Below, piece by piece: positions 9,218 through 19,249 of a stretch of 64,000 bases of DNA. Under the pieces are notes generated by a model, which saw only the letters and a list, made by a program, of their open reading frames with translations, made no database searches and had not been told where the DNA came from. The position numbers and the translations under genes were made by a program. The stretch's first letter is position 1, and every line of letters starts with the position of its first letter. Source of the stretch: Prochlorococcus marinus str. MIT 1214 (GTDB taxonomy: Bacteria > Cyanobacteriota > Cyanobacteriia > PCC-6307 > Cyanobiaceae); NCBI RefSeq assembly GCF_027359355.1, contig NZ_CP114777.1:1674001-1738000 (forward strand), written 5' to 3'.

Positions 9218-10672
9218 TCACTTTTGATCTATTAGCCACTTTGCGATCATTAAGGTAGCAATACAATCATCACGATTATATTTAAAGATTGAATTTAAAT
9301 TTTTTGAGTAAATGTTATTTGATTTGCGAGATTTTTTCCATTGTCTCCACCATAAAAGAGCTCTAGCTCCGTCAGAATTAGATTGTTCCCATTCAAATCC
9401 TATGAATTCGGAGATTGATTTAAGACCATAATTTCTTACTGGAAGGCACCAGTATTCTCTAATTAATAAATGTATGTCAATAAATCTTTTTCTTAATTCA
9501 TCAATTTCAAGAGAACTTGCCCCTTGTCTTAAGCCTAGCTTTAGTAAAGATATGGGTTCTGTTTCACCATAATGGAGAATTGGGAGATCTTTATGATGAT
9601 CTAATTTTCTCTTTATTCTTTTCCATAGGTAACTTTCTGTATCCTTTTCAAGATTAAGCAATGGTGAATATTTAGTTTTTTCTAAACTTATTTCGTTTTT
9701 AATATTTTTTGGTAATCGAATAAATCCATGTAAAAAGTCATGCTTAATATCTGGGTCAGATTCAATATCATAAATTAATAAACCTCTTGCTTTTTTTAGA
9801 TTATTCAAAGATATTTTCGGATTGAGCTTGATGGCCTTATTTGTTGATTGAGATTGAGATTGTAAAATTATTTGTTTGGAAATATCACCATGCTGTGTCC
9901 CAAATGCTTCAAGTTTTGTCTTTAACGTATAATGATTAACCTTGGCTAATTCCTCTATATTATTTATCCCAATTTTATTTAATAAAATTTCTCTTTTCGC
10001 TCCAATTCCACTAATTTCACTTAGATGTCCTTCTTTGATCGCTTCAGCATCACAATTTCTTTTCCATGAACATATGGTACATTTCTTTCTGTTAGAAGTG
10101 ATTGGTGGAGGCACTTTAGATTGAATATCTTTCTCTAGAGTTAATAATGAATCTATTAATTCTTTATTCATATTATCGGTTAATCTTATTTTTTCGACTT
10201 TCACAACTTCATTCTCTTTGTGTAGTATTAAGCCTTTCTGGACCTGATATTTTTGTAAATTAGTTATTAATAAACCGTTCATTGCAAGTATTAACTTGTG
10301 CTCTCTTGTGACTTTTTTACCTTGTCTTGCCAACACAGGTTGATAAGAAAAATTACCCCAAATACTCTCTCCTAAGCTCTTTCTTAGAATCGGTAAATTT
10401 CCTTTGATTATTATATTTTTTAGTAGCGGATATTTAAGTCTGAGCCCATAGGCGATATTTTTCCCCTCTTCACAAGCTTGAATTCCTATCCCATAACTTT
10501 TTTGTGAGAGATTATGAAAGCAGTCGATTTGATGATTTAATTGAAGTGTGCTATGAGCGGTCCACAACTTTTTTTGTTTATCACCATAAATTTCTAGCCA
10601 CGCTTTTCTTCTGCATCGAATCCAACTCCTTAAAAGGTGATCATTAATCGGTTTGGATTTATTACATTTCAT
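9218..10672 (-). CDS. TM0106-family RecB-like nuclease
   Basis: A 484-residue predicted nuclease. The N-terminal half is RecB/Cas4-like with Cys in WIRCRRKAWLE near residue 19 and a later C-x2-C-x5-C cluster (KKCTICSWKRNC, about residues 197-208), the pattern of an iron-sulfur-stabilised nuclease. A helix-hairpin-helix-like stretch (ISGIGAKREILLNKIGI) follows, and the C-terminal half is RNase H-like with LLIYDIESDPD and a late YNRDDCIATLMIAKWL exonuclease motif. This order fits the TM0106/YprB type. The biological role is unknown; there are no CRISPR genes nearby. Confidence 0.8.
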   Translation of the reverse strand: MKCNKSKPINDHLLRSWIRCRRKAWLEIYGDKQKKLWTAHSTLQLNHQIDCFHNLSQKSYGIGIQACEEGKNIAYGLRLKYPLLKNIIIKGNLPILRKSLGESIWGNFSYQPVLARQGKKVTREHKLILAMNGLLITNLQKYQVQKGLILHKENEVVKVEKIRLTDNMNKELIDSLLTLEKDIQSKVPPPITSNRKKCTICSWKRNCDAEAIKEGHLSEISGIGAKREILLNKIGINNIEELAKVNHYTLKTKLEAFGTQHGDISKQIILQSQSQSTNKAIKLNPKISLNNLKKARGLLIYDIESDPDIKHDFLHGFIRLPKNIKNEISLEKTKYSPLLNLEKDTESYLWKRIKRKLDHHKDLPILHYGETEPISLLKLGLRQGASSLEIDELRKRFIDIHLLIREYWCLPVRNYGLKSISEFIGFEWEQSNSDGARALLWWRQWKKSRKSNNIYSKNLNSIFKYNRDDCIATLMIAKWLIDQK

Positions 10673-10724
10673 ACTTAGAGATTAATCTGAATTTCTTTAA
10701 TAACAAAGTTTCGCCAACATAAAG

Positions 10725-12185
10725 ATGAAAAAGAAAAAGTTGAATCTCACTAAAGAGGAAATTTCTTTCGGAACAGATGGATGGAGAGGGATATTAGGCG
10801 TTGATTTCACTTTGGAAAGATTACTTAAAGTTGCAGCAGCAGCAGCTCAAGAGCTTGCTTATGTGAAGGAGAAAAAAAATAATAAAATAATCATTGGTTA
10901 TGACCGACGTTTTCTCGCAGAGGAGATGGCTGAGGCGGTTGCATCTGCAGTTAGAGGAGTGGATTTAGTACCTTTGTTGTCTTCTTCTGCGCTGCCAACT
11001 CCTTCTTGTAGCTGTGCAATAGTTGAAGAAAATGCCCTTGGCGCACTTGTGATTACAGCAAGTCATAACCCATGCGAATGGTTGGGTTTGAAAATAAAAG
11101 GTCCTTTTGGAGGCTCAGTTGATAGCTCTTTCACCGATTCCGTACAAAAAAGATTAGATGCTGGAGGGATATCAATTCCAATCGAAGACGTAACCGAGAG
11201 AGTTGATTTTCGAAAACAACATCTATTGAAGATTAGTCAGAAATTTGACATACCTTTGATTTCTAATGGCTTGAGAAACTTAGGTGTGAAAATATTTGTT
11301 GATTCAATGCATGGATCTGCTGCGGGCTGCATGTCTGAATTATTTGGCTCTGATGGTGATGAGCTTATTTATGAATTAAGAACAAAAAGAGATCCTTGTT
11401 TTGGCGGGAACCCACCAGAACCTATGAAGGCTTACCTATCTCAATTAATAGAAGAAGTTAAGGATTCGTTCAAAGACGGTAAGTTGTCCATGGGCATAGT
11501 TTTTGATGGAGATGGAGATCGAATTGCGGCAATAGATGAAAAAGGTAGATATTGCAATACACAGTTGTTAATGCCTGTTTTGATAGATCATCTAGCAAGA
11601 TTCAAAAATATGGCAGGTTGTGTTGTTAAAACTGTAAGTGGTTCGGACTTGATGCGATTGGTTGCGGAGGACTTGGGGAGAGAAGTGCTCGAGAAGCCAG
11701 TTGGGTTTAAATATATTGCTGAAGAAATGCTTTCAAGAGAAGTTCTTATTGGAGGAGAGGAGTCAGGGGGAGTTGGATTTGGACATCATTTGCCAGAACG
11801 TGATGCTTTGTTTACCGCTTTGCTTTTGATGGAGTCAATAGTTGCTGATAATAAATGTTTAGGAGAGAAAATAGATTCTCTTCATGCTCGTTTTGGCGAG
11901 AGTCATTTTGAACGTATTGATTTAACTCTCAAAGATATGGAAATGAGAAGGAACTTGGAAAATTTTTTGAAGCAGAAAACTCCTTCTTCAATAGGTCATA
12001 AATCAGTTTTAGAGGTTATTGCAACTGATGGAATAAAACTTGTACTTGATAAAAGTCATTGGCTTATGTTCCGCTTCTCTGGAACAGAGCCTCTTTTAAG
12101 AATTTATTGTGAAGCTCCATCCAATGCGGAAGTTACTTCAACTTTGTATTATGCAAAGCAACTTATAGATAATAGTTTTGGATAA
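10725..12185 (+). CDS. Phosphoglucomutase/phosphomannomutase family protein
   Basis: A 486-residue alpha-D-phosphohexomutase. It starts with FGTDGWRGILG; the active-site phosphoserine loop is TASHNPCEWLG (about residue 121), the metal loop is FDGDGDRIAAI, the sugar loop GGEESGGVGFG and the phosphate-binding loop RFSGTEPLLRIY. All four signature loops are intact, so the enzyme should be active on glucose, mannose or similar phosphates; the exact sugar is not resolved. The 3' end overlaps rdgB by 8 bp, indicating a two-gene transcript. Confidence 0.9.
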   Translation: MKKKKLNLTKEEISFGTDGWRGILGVDFTLERLLKVAAAAAQELAYVKEKKNNKIIIGYDRRFLAEEMAEAVASAVRGVDLVPLLSSSALPTPSCSCAIVEENALGALVITASHNPCEWLGLKIKGPFGGSVDSSFTDSVQKRLDAGGISIPIEDVTERVDFRKQHLLKISQKFDIPLISNGLRNLGVKIFVDSMHGSAAGCMSELFGSDGDELIYELRTKRDPCFGGNPPEPMKAYLSQLIEEVKDSFKDGKLSMGIVFDGDGDRIAAIDEKGRYCNTQLLMPVLIDHLARFKNMAGCVVKTVSGSDLMRLVAEDLGREVLEKPVGFKYIAEEMLSREVLIGGEESGGVGFGHHLPERDALFTALLLMESIVADNKCLGEKIDSLHARFGESHFERIDLTLKDMEMRRNLENFLKQKTPSSIGHKSVLEVIATDGIKLVLDKSHWLMFRFSGTEPLLRIYCEAPSNAEVTSTLYYAKQLIDNSFG

Positions 12186-12762
12186 TCTCCCTCTAGTAAT
12201 TGCTAGTGGCAATAAAGGTAAAATCGGAGAATTTAAAAAACTTTTGGACGATTTTCCATTTGATTTATTGACTCAACCTGTTGGATTTGAGATTGAGGAA
12301 ACAGGAAATACATTTATGGAAAATGCAAGAATCAAAGCCCTTGCTGTCAGTCAAGCAACAGGTAATTTGTCTCTGGCTGACGACTCTGGGTTAAGTGTTG
12401 AGGCTCTTGGAGGTGCTCCAGGTATTTATTCTTCTAGGTATGCAAACTCAGATAACGAACGAATTGAAAAACTATTAGCAGAGCTAAAACCTTTTCCAAA
12501 TAGAAAAGCTAAATTTGAATGTGCATTATGTATAGCTAGTGGGGCAAAAGTGTTGATAGAAGTTTCAGGCTTTTGCGAAGGTCTAATAACTTTTTCCCCG
12601 AAAGGGAAAAATGGGTTTGGTTATGATCCGATTTTTGAAGTTTCAGGATTAGGTGAGACTTATGCGGAAATGGACCAAGAAAAAAAGAAGCATATTGGTC
12701 ACAGGGGGAATGCATTCAAATTGCTCGTGCCAGAATTGAAAAAACTATTGGTTTCAATATAA
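12178..12762 (+). CDS. rdgB: RdgB/HAM1, non-canonical purine NTP pyrophosphatase
   Basis: Hydrolyses dITP, ITP and XTP to monophosphates, keeping deaminated purines out of DNA. The 194-residue protein has the N-terminal signature LVIASGNKGKIGEFKKLL, the catalytic LADDSGLSVEALGGAPGIYSSRYA segment and the C-terminal GYDPIF and SHRG-like (GHRGNA) motifs. Start is TTG at 12178, inside the end of the mutase gene. Length is normal. It converges with the carotenoid oxygenase across a 34-bp gap containing a small AAAACTATTAGTTTT palindrome. Confidence 0.93.
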   Translation: MDNLPLVIASGNKGKIGEFKKLLDDFPFDLLTQPVGFEIEETGNTFMENARIKALAVSQATGNLSLADDSGLSVEALGGAPGIYSSRYANSDNERIEKLLAELKPFPNRKAKFECALCIASGAKVLIEVSGFCEGLITFSPKGKNGFGYDPIFEVSGLGETYAEMDQEKKKHIGHRGNAFKLLVPELKKLLVSI

Positions 12763-12796
12763 AAGTAGTTTTTTTCTCTTGCAAAACTATTAGTTT

Positions 12797-14290
12797 TTAA
12801 TTTTCAACCCAGCTTCCGTGTAATCCATGTGGGATTGAAATTGGAACTTCAAGAATAGCTTTTTCAGTCAGATCTTGAGAATCAAGGAGTATTAAATCAG
12901 TTCCTGATCTAATACTATTCCAAACCAATGCAACAACCCATCCTTTGTCTTCTTCAGATTTTGATTCTTGGGATGGAATAAATATAGGTTCACTTACAAA
13001 ACCTCTTGGAGCAGCACTCCAACTTATCTCTTTATTATTAGATAAATCGATTTTTTTTATTGCTTGTAGTGGCCCATTCCCTTCTTTTTCTTCTGCAGTT
13101 GCCATCCAACTGAACCGGGCCTTTAATCCTTCGAAATGAGGATTAACCATTGCAAATTCACAACATTGGTTGCTTATGGTTGAACATGTAAATGTATTTT
13201 CTATTGGATCGATTTCACTTCTTTTCAAAATTCCCTCTGGTAAAAGATCAAAATCAATTTCTCTGAAATTATCTTCAGGACCAATACTAGGGAAATTGTC
13301 ATAAAAAATACTTTCAATGTTGATTTTTTCATTATCTTCCCATGCATTTAGATGATGAAAAACAAAACCCTTGGGAGCATCAACTGATTTTGGAGGTTGA
13401 CCAGCAAATTTGCCAGCATCCCTTGGTATTAATAAAAATTTTGGAGTCCCATAGGGTTTGGAAGCTAAACATTGTGCGGCTCCTTTTTGTCCAAGCAGGA
13501 AAGGGAGAGGATTAAAATTAATAGCATTTTGCAGAAATATTGCCCAGTTTGGAGTTATGGCAAAATCATGCAAGAACGCAAATCCATTAAAAGAATCTTT
13601 TCTATCACTTAAAAGAGAACCAATATTTTCTCCCTCTGTGGAAAATTCCATCAATCTAATTGTGCTTTTAGGACCTGTAGACACACCAAAAGTGACCATT
13701 CTTTGACTTTTATGATGGCCAGGGTCAAATCGTGGATGAGCACTAAATGCCTCACCTTTTTTTAAAACTCCTTTTAAATTAGATAAACCATTGGTCTCAA
13801 GGGTATTTGGATTAAGTGAATATGGACTGGATGCTTCCCATAAAGCTAGTAGATCATCTCCAAGTTTTATTACGTGAGTATTGGCAATATTTTTTAGCCT
13901 TACATCAAAAGCATTAGATAATACCCCGCCTTCTTTTTGAGTTCCAAATACACCTCTATATAAAAATTTCTGGGATTTTTCTTCTTCAGCCCATTCCTTT
14001 GTGCGAACAAAACGATTTGTTAGGCTTATTTTCCCATTTTTAAACTTGAAGGCAGCAATCATGCCATCTCCATCAAATGGATGATGGACCCATCTTCCGC
14101 CTCTTTCTAATCTGCCTGGCCCATTTCGATAAAAGGTACCAGAAATTTGTTCAGGAATTGATCCTTTTACTAGTTTGAGTTCAGCGTGATCTAATTCTTT
14201 TTCAACATTGCAATATGCGCTTGACCAATCTTCTTGGTTGAAGATTGTTTGCTGTGGTGATGTTTCTCTTTTTAAATAACTAACTGCCAC
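12797..14290 (-). CDS. Carotenoid cleavage oxygenase (apocarotenoid 15,15'-oxygenase-like)
   Basis: A 497-residue RPE65/CCD-family dioxygenase that cleaves carotenoids or apocarotenoids with Fe(II). The four iron-ligand His regions are visible: AHPRFDP (His185), LHDFAITP (His241), FHHLNAWED (His312/313) and PHGLHGSW (His488). The N-terminal GTFYRNGPGR and HPFDGDGM motifs are also intact. Length matches the Synechocystis ACO type. A membrane-peripheral location is usual for the family. Whether the product is retinal or another apocarotenal is not determinable. It is an independent transcription unit upstream of no obvious partner. Confidence 0.88.
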   Translation of the reverse strand: MAVSYLKRETSPQQTIFNQEDWSSAYCNVEKELDHAELKLVKGSIPEQISGTFYRNGPGRLERGGRWVHHPFDGDGMIAAFKFKNGKISLTNRFVRTKEWAEEEKSQKFLYRGVFGTQKEGGVLSNAFDVRLKNIANTHVIKLGDDLLALWEASSPYSLNPNTLETNGLSNLKGVLKKGEAFSAHPRFDPGHHKSQRMVTFGVSTGPKSTIRLMEFSTEGENIGSLLSDRKDSFNGFAFLHDFAITPNWAIFLQNAINFNPLPFLLGQKGAAQCLASKPYGTPKFLLIPRDAGKFAGQPPKSVDAPKGFVFHHLNAWEDNEKINIESIFYDNFPSIGPEDNFREIDFDLLPEGILKRSEIDPIENTFTCSTISNQCCEFAMVNPHFEGLKARFSWMATAEEKEGNGPLQAIKKIDLSNNKEISWSAAPRGFVSEPIFIPSQESKSEEDKGWVVALVWNSIRSGTDLILLDSQDLTEKAILEVPISIPHGLHGSWVEN

Positions 14291-14379
14291 TATTTTGCTT
14301 AGATTGAAACTTGATTTTCGCTTAAACTTCTTACTTTTGCGAGCTTAAGGTCAAAATGATTTATTTAAATAAGGAGTTT

Positions 14380-14991
14380 TTATTGACCAGCCTGTTCAAG
14401 AACTCCTTTACTGCTTGGAATTTGACTTGATCTTCTAGGGTCAATTTCAGTAGCCATCCGAAGAGCTCTTGCAAAAGATTTGAAAGTAGCCTCAATTATG
14501 TGATGAGTATTATTTCCCGCCAGTTGTCTGATGTGGAGAGTTAACCCACCATTACTGACAACAGCGCCAAAAAATTCTTTAACCAACTCGGTATCATAAG
14601 TACCCACTTTTTGAGAGGGAATATCTAAATTAAAACTTAAATGGGGCCGACCGGAACAATCAACCACAACCTGAATAAGAGCTTCATCAAGCGGAGCTAA
14701 AAAATGACCAAAGCGTTTTATTCCAACTCGATCCCCCAATGCTTTTGACAAAGCTTGTCCAATAGCAATTCCAACATCTTCATTGCTGTGATGATCATCT
14801 ATGTGAGTATCTCCATTAGCTCTTACTTCAATATCAAATAAGCCATGACTAGATAATTGTTGGATCATATGGTCTAGAAAACCAATCCCGGTATTTGCAC
14901 TGCATTTCCCAGAACCATCAAGATCAATTTTTACAAAAACATCAGTTTCCTTAGTTTTCCGGCTAATCTCTCCCTCTCTAGTTTTTTTCAT
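14380..14991 (-). CDS. hisB: HisB, imidazoleglycerol-phosphate dehydratase
   Basis: Dehydrates imidazoleglycerol phosphate in histidine biosynthesis. The 203-residue monofunctional enzyme starts with [19 protein letters not shown] and has the metal motifs [21 protein letters not shown] and [19 protein letters not shown]. Length is standard for a stand-alone dehydratase without a phosphatase domain. It lies 30 bp downstream of fabI on the same strand, so co-transcription is likely, although the two pathways are unrelated. Confidence 0.96.
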   Translation of the reverse strand: MKKTREGEISRKTKETDVFVKIDLDGSGKCSANTGIGFLDHMIQQLSSHGLFDIEVRANGDTHIDDHHSNEDVGIAIGQALSKALGDRVGIKRFGHFLAPLDEALIQVVVDCSGRPHLSFNLDIPSQKVGTYDTELVKEFFGAVVSNGGLTLHIRQLAGNNTHHIIEATFKSFARALRMATEIDPRRSSQIPSSKGVLEQAGQ

Positions 14992-15021
14992 ATTTGATTG
15001 GCAATTTGAGTTGGCTTGAAA

Positions 15022-15804
15022 TTACATTCCATTTATGCAATAACCTGCATCAACATAAACAGTTTGTCCTGATATACCACTCGAAAGATCGCTAAGCAAG
15101 AAAGCAGCGGTATTACCTACCTCGATTTGAGTAACGGTTCTTCTGAGGGGAGCTTTTTCTTCGACGTTATGAATCATGTCCAGAATTCCTCCAATAGCTG
15201 AACTCGCGAGAGTTCTTATTGGTCCAGCACTAATAGCATTCACTCGAACCTGATTTTCAGGACCAAGTTCCTCCGAAAGATATCTAACGGATGCTTCCAA
15301 AGCTGCTTTAGCAACTCCCATTACGTTGTAATTGGGAATCGCTCTTTCTGCTCCTAAATAAGTCAAGGTGACTATGCCTGCACCTTTACTGAAAAGAGGT
15401 TTTGCATATTTACATAGTGGGGCGAGTGAGTAAGCACTAATTTCAAGGGCTCTTGAGAATCCCTCTGAAGAAGTTGCACTGTAATTACCTACTAATTCTT
15501 CTTTCCCTGCAAAGGCTAGACAATGAACTAATCCATCAAGATGGCCCCATTGATTTTTAATGGCCTCAAAAACTTCTTCAATTTGAGAAGAGTTTTGAAC
15601 ATTAAGTGGTAAGAATAGGCTTGGATTTAAAGGAGAAGTAAGTTCTTTTACTTTTGCTTCAAATCTACCTTTTTCATCGGGCAAGTATGTAATTCCTAGT
15701 TCAGCTCCAGCTGCTTTTAACTGTTGTGCAATGCCCCAGGCAATTGATCTGTTGTTTGCTATTCCTGTAACAAGGATTTTTTTGCCACTAAGATCGAGAA
15801 GCAT
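15022..15804 (-). CDS. fabI: FabI, enoyl-[acyl-carrier-protein] reductase (NADH)
   Basis: Reduces enoyl-ACP in each cycle of fatty-acid elongation. The 260-residue short-chain dehydrogenase has the FabI-specific N-terminus KILVTGIANNRSIAWGIAQ, the catalytic Tyr and Lys in the YNVMGVAKAA segment (Y-x6-K), and a C-terminal GISGQTVYVDAGYCI. Length and motifs are those of FabI rather than FabL, FabV or FabK. Start ATG at 15804. It precedes hisB on the minus strand. Confidence 0.96.
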   Translation of the reverse strand: MLLDLSGKKILVTGIANNRSIAWGIAQQLKAAGAELGITYLPDEKGRFEAKVKELTSPLNPSLFLPLNVQNSSQIEEVFEAIKNQWGHLDGLVHCLAFAGKEELVGNYSATSSEGFSRALEISAYSLAPLCKYAKPLFSKGAGIVTLTYLGAERAIPNYNVMGVAKAALEASVRYLSEELGPENQVRVNAISAGPIRTLASSAIGGILDMIHNVEEKAPLRRTVTQIEVGNTAAFLLSDLSSGISGQTVYVDAGYCINGM

Positions 15805-15923
15805 CTTTCGGACTCATTTGGTTAGTATTACTAATTGTCCCTTATTTAGGGCTAAGACTCATAGTTAAATGAATATATAGTTAAAAGTTCTTTAATCCAT
15901 CAACCCACAAAAGTATAAGAATC

Positions 15924-16544
15924 ATGGTTCGAACAGAGTCAACAATGCTTCCATTAGGAACTCAATTGCCTTCTTTTGATTTAGGTGTGGTTTCAGGCGT
16001 GAACCTCGCTCCCGATGATGCTTTAAGTGGTCTTAGTCATATCAGTAGTTTTGAATTAACAAAAAGACCATTGTTTTTGATGGTCATATGTGCTCATTGT
16101 CCATTTGTTAAACATGTAGAAAGTGGAATCACAAATTTATTCAATTCTTTTGGTGATGACGTTCAATTTTTGGCTATTTCTAGCAATAGCGTGAAAACAC
16201 ACCCGCAAGACGCGCCAGAATTCCTAGCCTCTCAAGCCAACCAACTGGGATGGAAGTTTCCATATTTATTTGATTCTGATCAAAAATTAGCAAAGGCGCT
16301 TAAGGCCGCATGTACCCCTGATTTTTATATTTTTTGGCCTTCTTCAGATGGAGGCTCAAGATTGAGATACAGGGGACAAATGGACGGAAGCCGACCTGGG
16401 AATGAAATACCTGTCTCTGGAGATGATATTCGTCTAGCACTCAGATCATTATTAAATGGAGAAGATATTTCAGCTAATCAAAAACCTTCTATTGGTTGCA
16501 ATATTAAATGGCATCCTGGTATGGAGCCTGATTGGTTTGGATGA
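15924..16544 (+). CDS. Thioredoxin-fold (AhpC/TSA-like) redox protein
   Basis: A 206-residue cytosolic protein of the AhpC/TSA/thioredoxin-like family common in cyanobacteria. The redox site reads VICAHCPFVKH, a C-x2-C active site, and a second Cys lies in CTPDFYIF, the cis-Pro-type segment. LAISSNSVKTHPQDAPEFL is typical of this group. It probably reduces peroxide or protein disulfides, but no specific substrate can be assigned. It stands alone between divergent fabI and the DegT-family gene, which follows by 52 bp. Confidence 0.82.
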   Translation: MVRTESTMLPLGTQLPSFDLGVVSGVNLAPDDALSGLSHISSFELTKRPLFLMVICAHCPFVKHVESGITNLFNSFGDDVQFLAISSNSVKTHPQDAPEFLASQANQLGWKFPYLFDSDQKLAKALKAACTPDFYIFWPSSDGGSRLRYRGQMDGSRPGNEIPVSGDDIRLALRSLLNGEDISANQKPSIGCNIKWHPGMEPDWFG

Positions 16545-16596
16545 ATTAATGAGTTTCTTTTTGATTATTTATCGTTGCAACTTAATTTAAATAGTT

Positions 16597-17766
16597 ATGC
16601 ATATACCTCCTTTTAGCCTTGAAGCTCAAATTTCTGAAATTGGAGAAGAGATTGAAGAAGCTTTACTAAAGGTTTTTAGAAGCGGAAAATATATTGGAGG
16701 AGAAGAGGTAACTTCCTTCGAAAAAGCTTTTGCCTTGGCTACAGAAACTTCTTATTCAGTTAGTTGCAATAGTGGAACTGATGCATTAATTCTTGCTTTA
16801 AGATCACTAAATATTGGACAAGGTGATGAGGTGATCACCTCATCATTTAGTTTTTTTGCGACTGCAGAAGCAATTACAAGTGTTGGAGCTAGACCGATTT
16901 TTGTAGATATTGATCCTGAAAATTATCTTATGGATCTAGATTTAATAGAAAAAGCAATAACTCCTAGAACAAAAGCTATTTTGCCGGTGCATTTGTTTGG
17001 TCATCCACTAGATATGGATAAAATAATGGCAATTGCTGAAGGAAACAAACTAAAGGTTATAGAAGATTGTGCGCAAGCAGCTGGTACGTATTGGCGAGGT
17101 AAACCCGTGGGAAGTTATGGGGATGTAGGTTGTTTTAGTTTTTTCCCTACGAAAAACTTAGGTGCGGCAGGAGATGGAGGAGCTATAACTACTAATGATT
17201 TTCTTCTGGCAAAAACAATTAGGGAATTAGCTATTCATGGGATGCCAAAGAGATATTTTCATACAAAGATTGGATATAATAGTAGACTTGATTCATTACA
17301 AGCTGCGATCTTAAATGTTAAGTTGGCTCGATTAAATAAATGGATCGAGCAAAGAAAAGGAATAGCAATTAATTATATAAATAAGCTATCAATGATAGAA
17401 GGAATAAAATTACCTTCTAATACTTTGATCAATAATTGTGATCATTCTTGGAATCAATTTGTAATAAGAATAATGGACAATTCTTTTGTTAAAAATTTAA
17501 AATTTACTTCCGAGGACCTTCTTGATACTCCAAGCAGAGATTTATTTAAAACTGAACTTCAAGGGTTTGGAGTAAATACAATAATTTATTACCCAATACC
17601 CATACATCTTCAGCCTGCATATAAAGAGTTAGGTTATAAAGAAGGTTCTCTTCCTGTTACTGAAAAAGTATGTAGTCAGGTTATTAGCTTGCCTATTTTC
17701 CCGGAGTTTAAATCTATTGATCAATTATATGTAATTGACAAAATAAAGGAAATTTTTAAAAAATAA
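16597..17766 (+). CDS. DegT/DnrJ/EryC1/StrS family PLP aminotransferase
   Basis: A 389-residue PLP-dependent sugar aminotransferase, the type that aminates nucleotide-linked keto-sugars for surface polysaccharide. Motifs are SCNSGTDALILAL, the PLP-Asp region VIEDCAQAAGTYW and the Schiff-base Lys in CFSFFPTKNLGAAGDGG. YNSRLDSLQAAIL is typical of the family. Length is normal. No other sugar-nucleotide gene is beside it. Its end comes one base before the convergent photolyase gene. The substrate is unknown. Confidence 0.88.
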   Translation: MHIPPFSLEAQISEIGEEIEEALLKVFRSGKYIGGEEVTSFEKAFALATETSYSVSCNSGTDALILALRSLNIGQGDEVITSSFSFFATAEAITSVGARPIFVDIDPENYLMDLDLIEKAITPRTKAILPVHLFGHPLDMDKIMAIAEGNKLKVIEDCAQAAGTYWRGKPVGSYGDVGCFSFFPTKNLGAAGDGGAITTNDFLLAKTIRELAIHGMPKRYFHTKIGYNSRLDSLQAAILNVKLARLNKWIEQRKGIAINYINKLSMIEGIKLPSNTLINNCDHSWNQFVIRIMDNSFVKNLKFTSEDLLDTPSRDLFKTELQGFGVNTIIYYPIPIHLQPAYKELGYKEGSLPVTEKVCSQVISLPIFPEFKSIDQLYVIDKIKEIFKK

Positions 17767-17767
17767 T

Positions 17768-19249
17768 CTACTTAATACTCGAATATAATTCTTTGAAGAT
17801 TGATGTTTGAATTTTATGGTTTATTATAGGTTTGGGATAGCTATTTCTCTCCGCAGAAATTATTTCACCTGAAAGTAAATTAGGCGTCGAAATGTGTGAT
17901 AATTCTGGAACCCACTTTCGGATATAATTACCATCTTCGTCAAATTTAGAAGCTTGTCTAAAAGGATTGAATATTCTCATAGGTTTTGGATCCATTCCAC
18001 TGCTAGCACTCCATTGCCAACCTCCATTGTTTGATGCCAAGTCACCATCAACTAAGCTTTTCATGAAGAAAAGTTCTCCCCATCTCCAATCAATCAAAAG
18101 GTCTTTTACTAGAAAAGAAGCAACAATCATTCTGCATCGATTATGCATCCATCCAGAATCCTTAAGTTGTCTCATTGCAGCATCAACTATTGGGATACCA
18201 GTCAATCCATTTGCCCAAGCTTCAAACCAATCAGAATTATTTTGCCATGGAAAATTTAACCATTTTTCTCTATATGGACCTTTCTCAAGCTCTGGAAAAT
18301 TAATGAGTGCATTTTGATAAAACTCTCTCCAAGCAAGTTCCTTTATCCATGTATCAATAGCATTTGTTTGATATTCGTTTGTTGCCAAATTTTTTGATTG
18401 TTGAGCCCCATTCCATACTGCCCTGCAACTTATTGTCCCTAGACTTAAAGCAGCACTTAGATTTGAAGTTGATTCTAACGATGGAATATCTCTTGCTTGA
18501 TTATATGAATTTATAATTCCTGAATTTATGAAAAAGTTTAATTGCTTTTTTGATTCAGACTCCCCTGGTTTACAAGGACAAAGATTAGTGTCTTTAAATC
18601 TATTTAAAGAAAGTAAATCATAAATAGGCTTAGTTTCGTTAGTAATGCAATAGTTTAAGTCTGAGTTTTTAATTAATGATAATTCTTTCTCATCTAGACC
18701 TTGAATTTTTCCAGATGTTCTTGAAATTTGTATTGAATTTCTATTGGCAATATTGGTCTGATTGATTATATCAATCCATTTACGATAAAAAGGTCCATAT
18801 ACCTTATAAGGTTCATAATTGTTTGTTTTGATATTAGCTGGATTAACAATTAATTGATCTAAAAATGTGTATATTTTTCTCTTATCTTTTGAAAGTTTCT
18901 CTGTAATTATTTTGTCTCTATTGATTTCGTAGGGCTCAATATTATCATTCCAGTAAATACATTCGGCTTGAATTAAGTCCGCTAATTTAGAAATTAATTT
19001 AATAGGATCTCCATTCAATATTAATAAACGACTCCCTCTTCTTTCCCAATTCTTTTGGAGTTCCAAAAGACTTTCGCCCAAAAACCAATTTTTAGCCTCA
19101 GATGTAGTTCTGTTGAGATTTAAAAGATTGGGATCTAAAACATATACTCCTATGAGATTTTTTGAATTTTTAGATGCTTCACATAGACCTATATTGTCTT
19201 CAATTCTTAAATCTCTTCTATGCCAAAAAATTGATCGAGACGTTATCAT
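17768..19249 (-). CDS. phrB: Deoxyribodipyrimidine photolyase (CPD photolyase/cryptochrome family)
   Basis: Uses light to repair UV-induced pyrimidine dimers. The 493-residue protein starts with the photolyase antenna domain (IFWHRRDLRIEDNIGLCEA) and ends with the FAD-binding domain: KELAWREFYQNAL, GIPIVDAAMRQLKDSGWMHN, RMIVASFLVKDLLIDWRWGE and DGDLASNNGGWQWSASSG. These are hallmarks of class I CPD photolyases. The Trp residues of the electron chain appear retained. It overlaps the NUDIX gene by 4 bp (ATGA) and is probably co-transcribed with it and folK. A cryptochrome role is less likely. Confidence 0.92.
   Translation of the reverse strand: MITSRSIFWHRRDLRIEDNIGLCEASKNSKNLIGVYVLDPNLLNLNRTTSEAKNWFLGESLLELQKNWERRGSRLLILNGDPIKLISKLADLIQAECIYWNDNIEPYEINRDKIITEKLSKDKRKIYTFLDQLIVNPANIKTNNYEPYKVYGPFYRKWIDIINQTNIANRNSIQISRTSGKIQGLDEKELSLIKNSDLNYCITNETKPIYDLLSLNRFKDTNLCPCKPGESESKKQLNFFINSGIINSYNQARDIPSLESTSNLSAALSLGTISCRAVWNGAQQSKNLATNEYQTNAIDTWIKELAWREFYQNALINFPELEKGPYREKWLNFPWQNNSDWFEAWANGLTGIPIVDAAMRQLKDSGWMHNRCRMIVASFLVKDLLIDWRWGELFFMKSLVDGDLASNNGGWQWSASSGMDPKPMRIFNPFRQASKFDEDGNYIRKWVPELSHISTPNLLSGEIISAERNSYPKPIINHKIQTSIFKELYSSIK

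Noticed and set aside
9218-10672. RecB/Cas4-like gene considered as part of a defence or CRISPR system
   Set aside because: Domain order fits stand-alone TM0106-type proteins, and no cas or restriction genes are near.
12783-12797. AAAACTATTAGTTTT palindrome as terminator between rdgB and the carotenoid oxygenase
   Set aside because: The stem is weak and all A/T-rich apart from one pair; it is not distinguishable from background.
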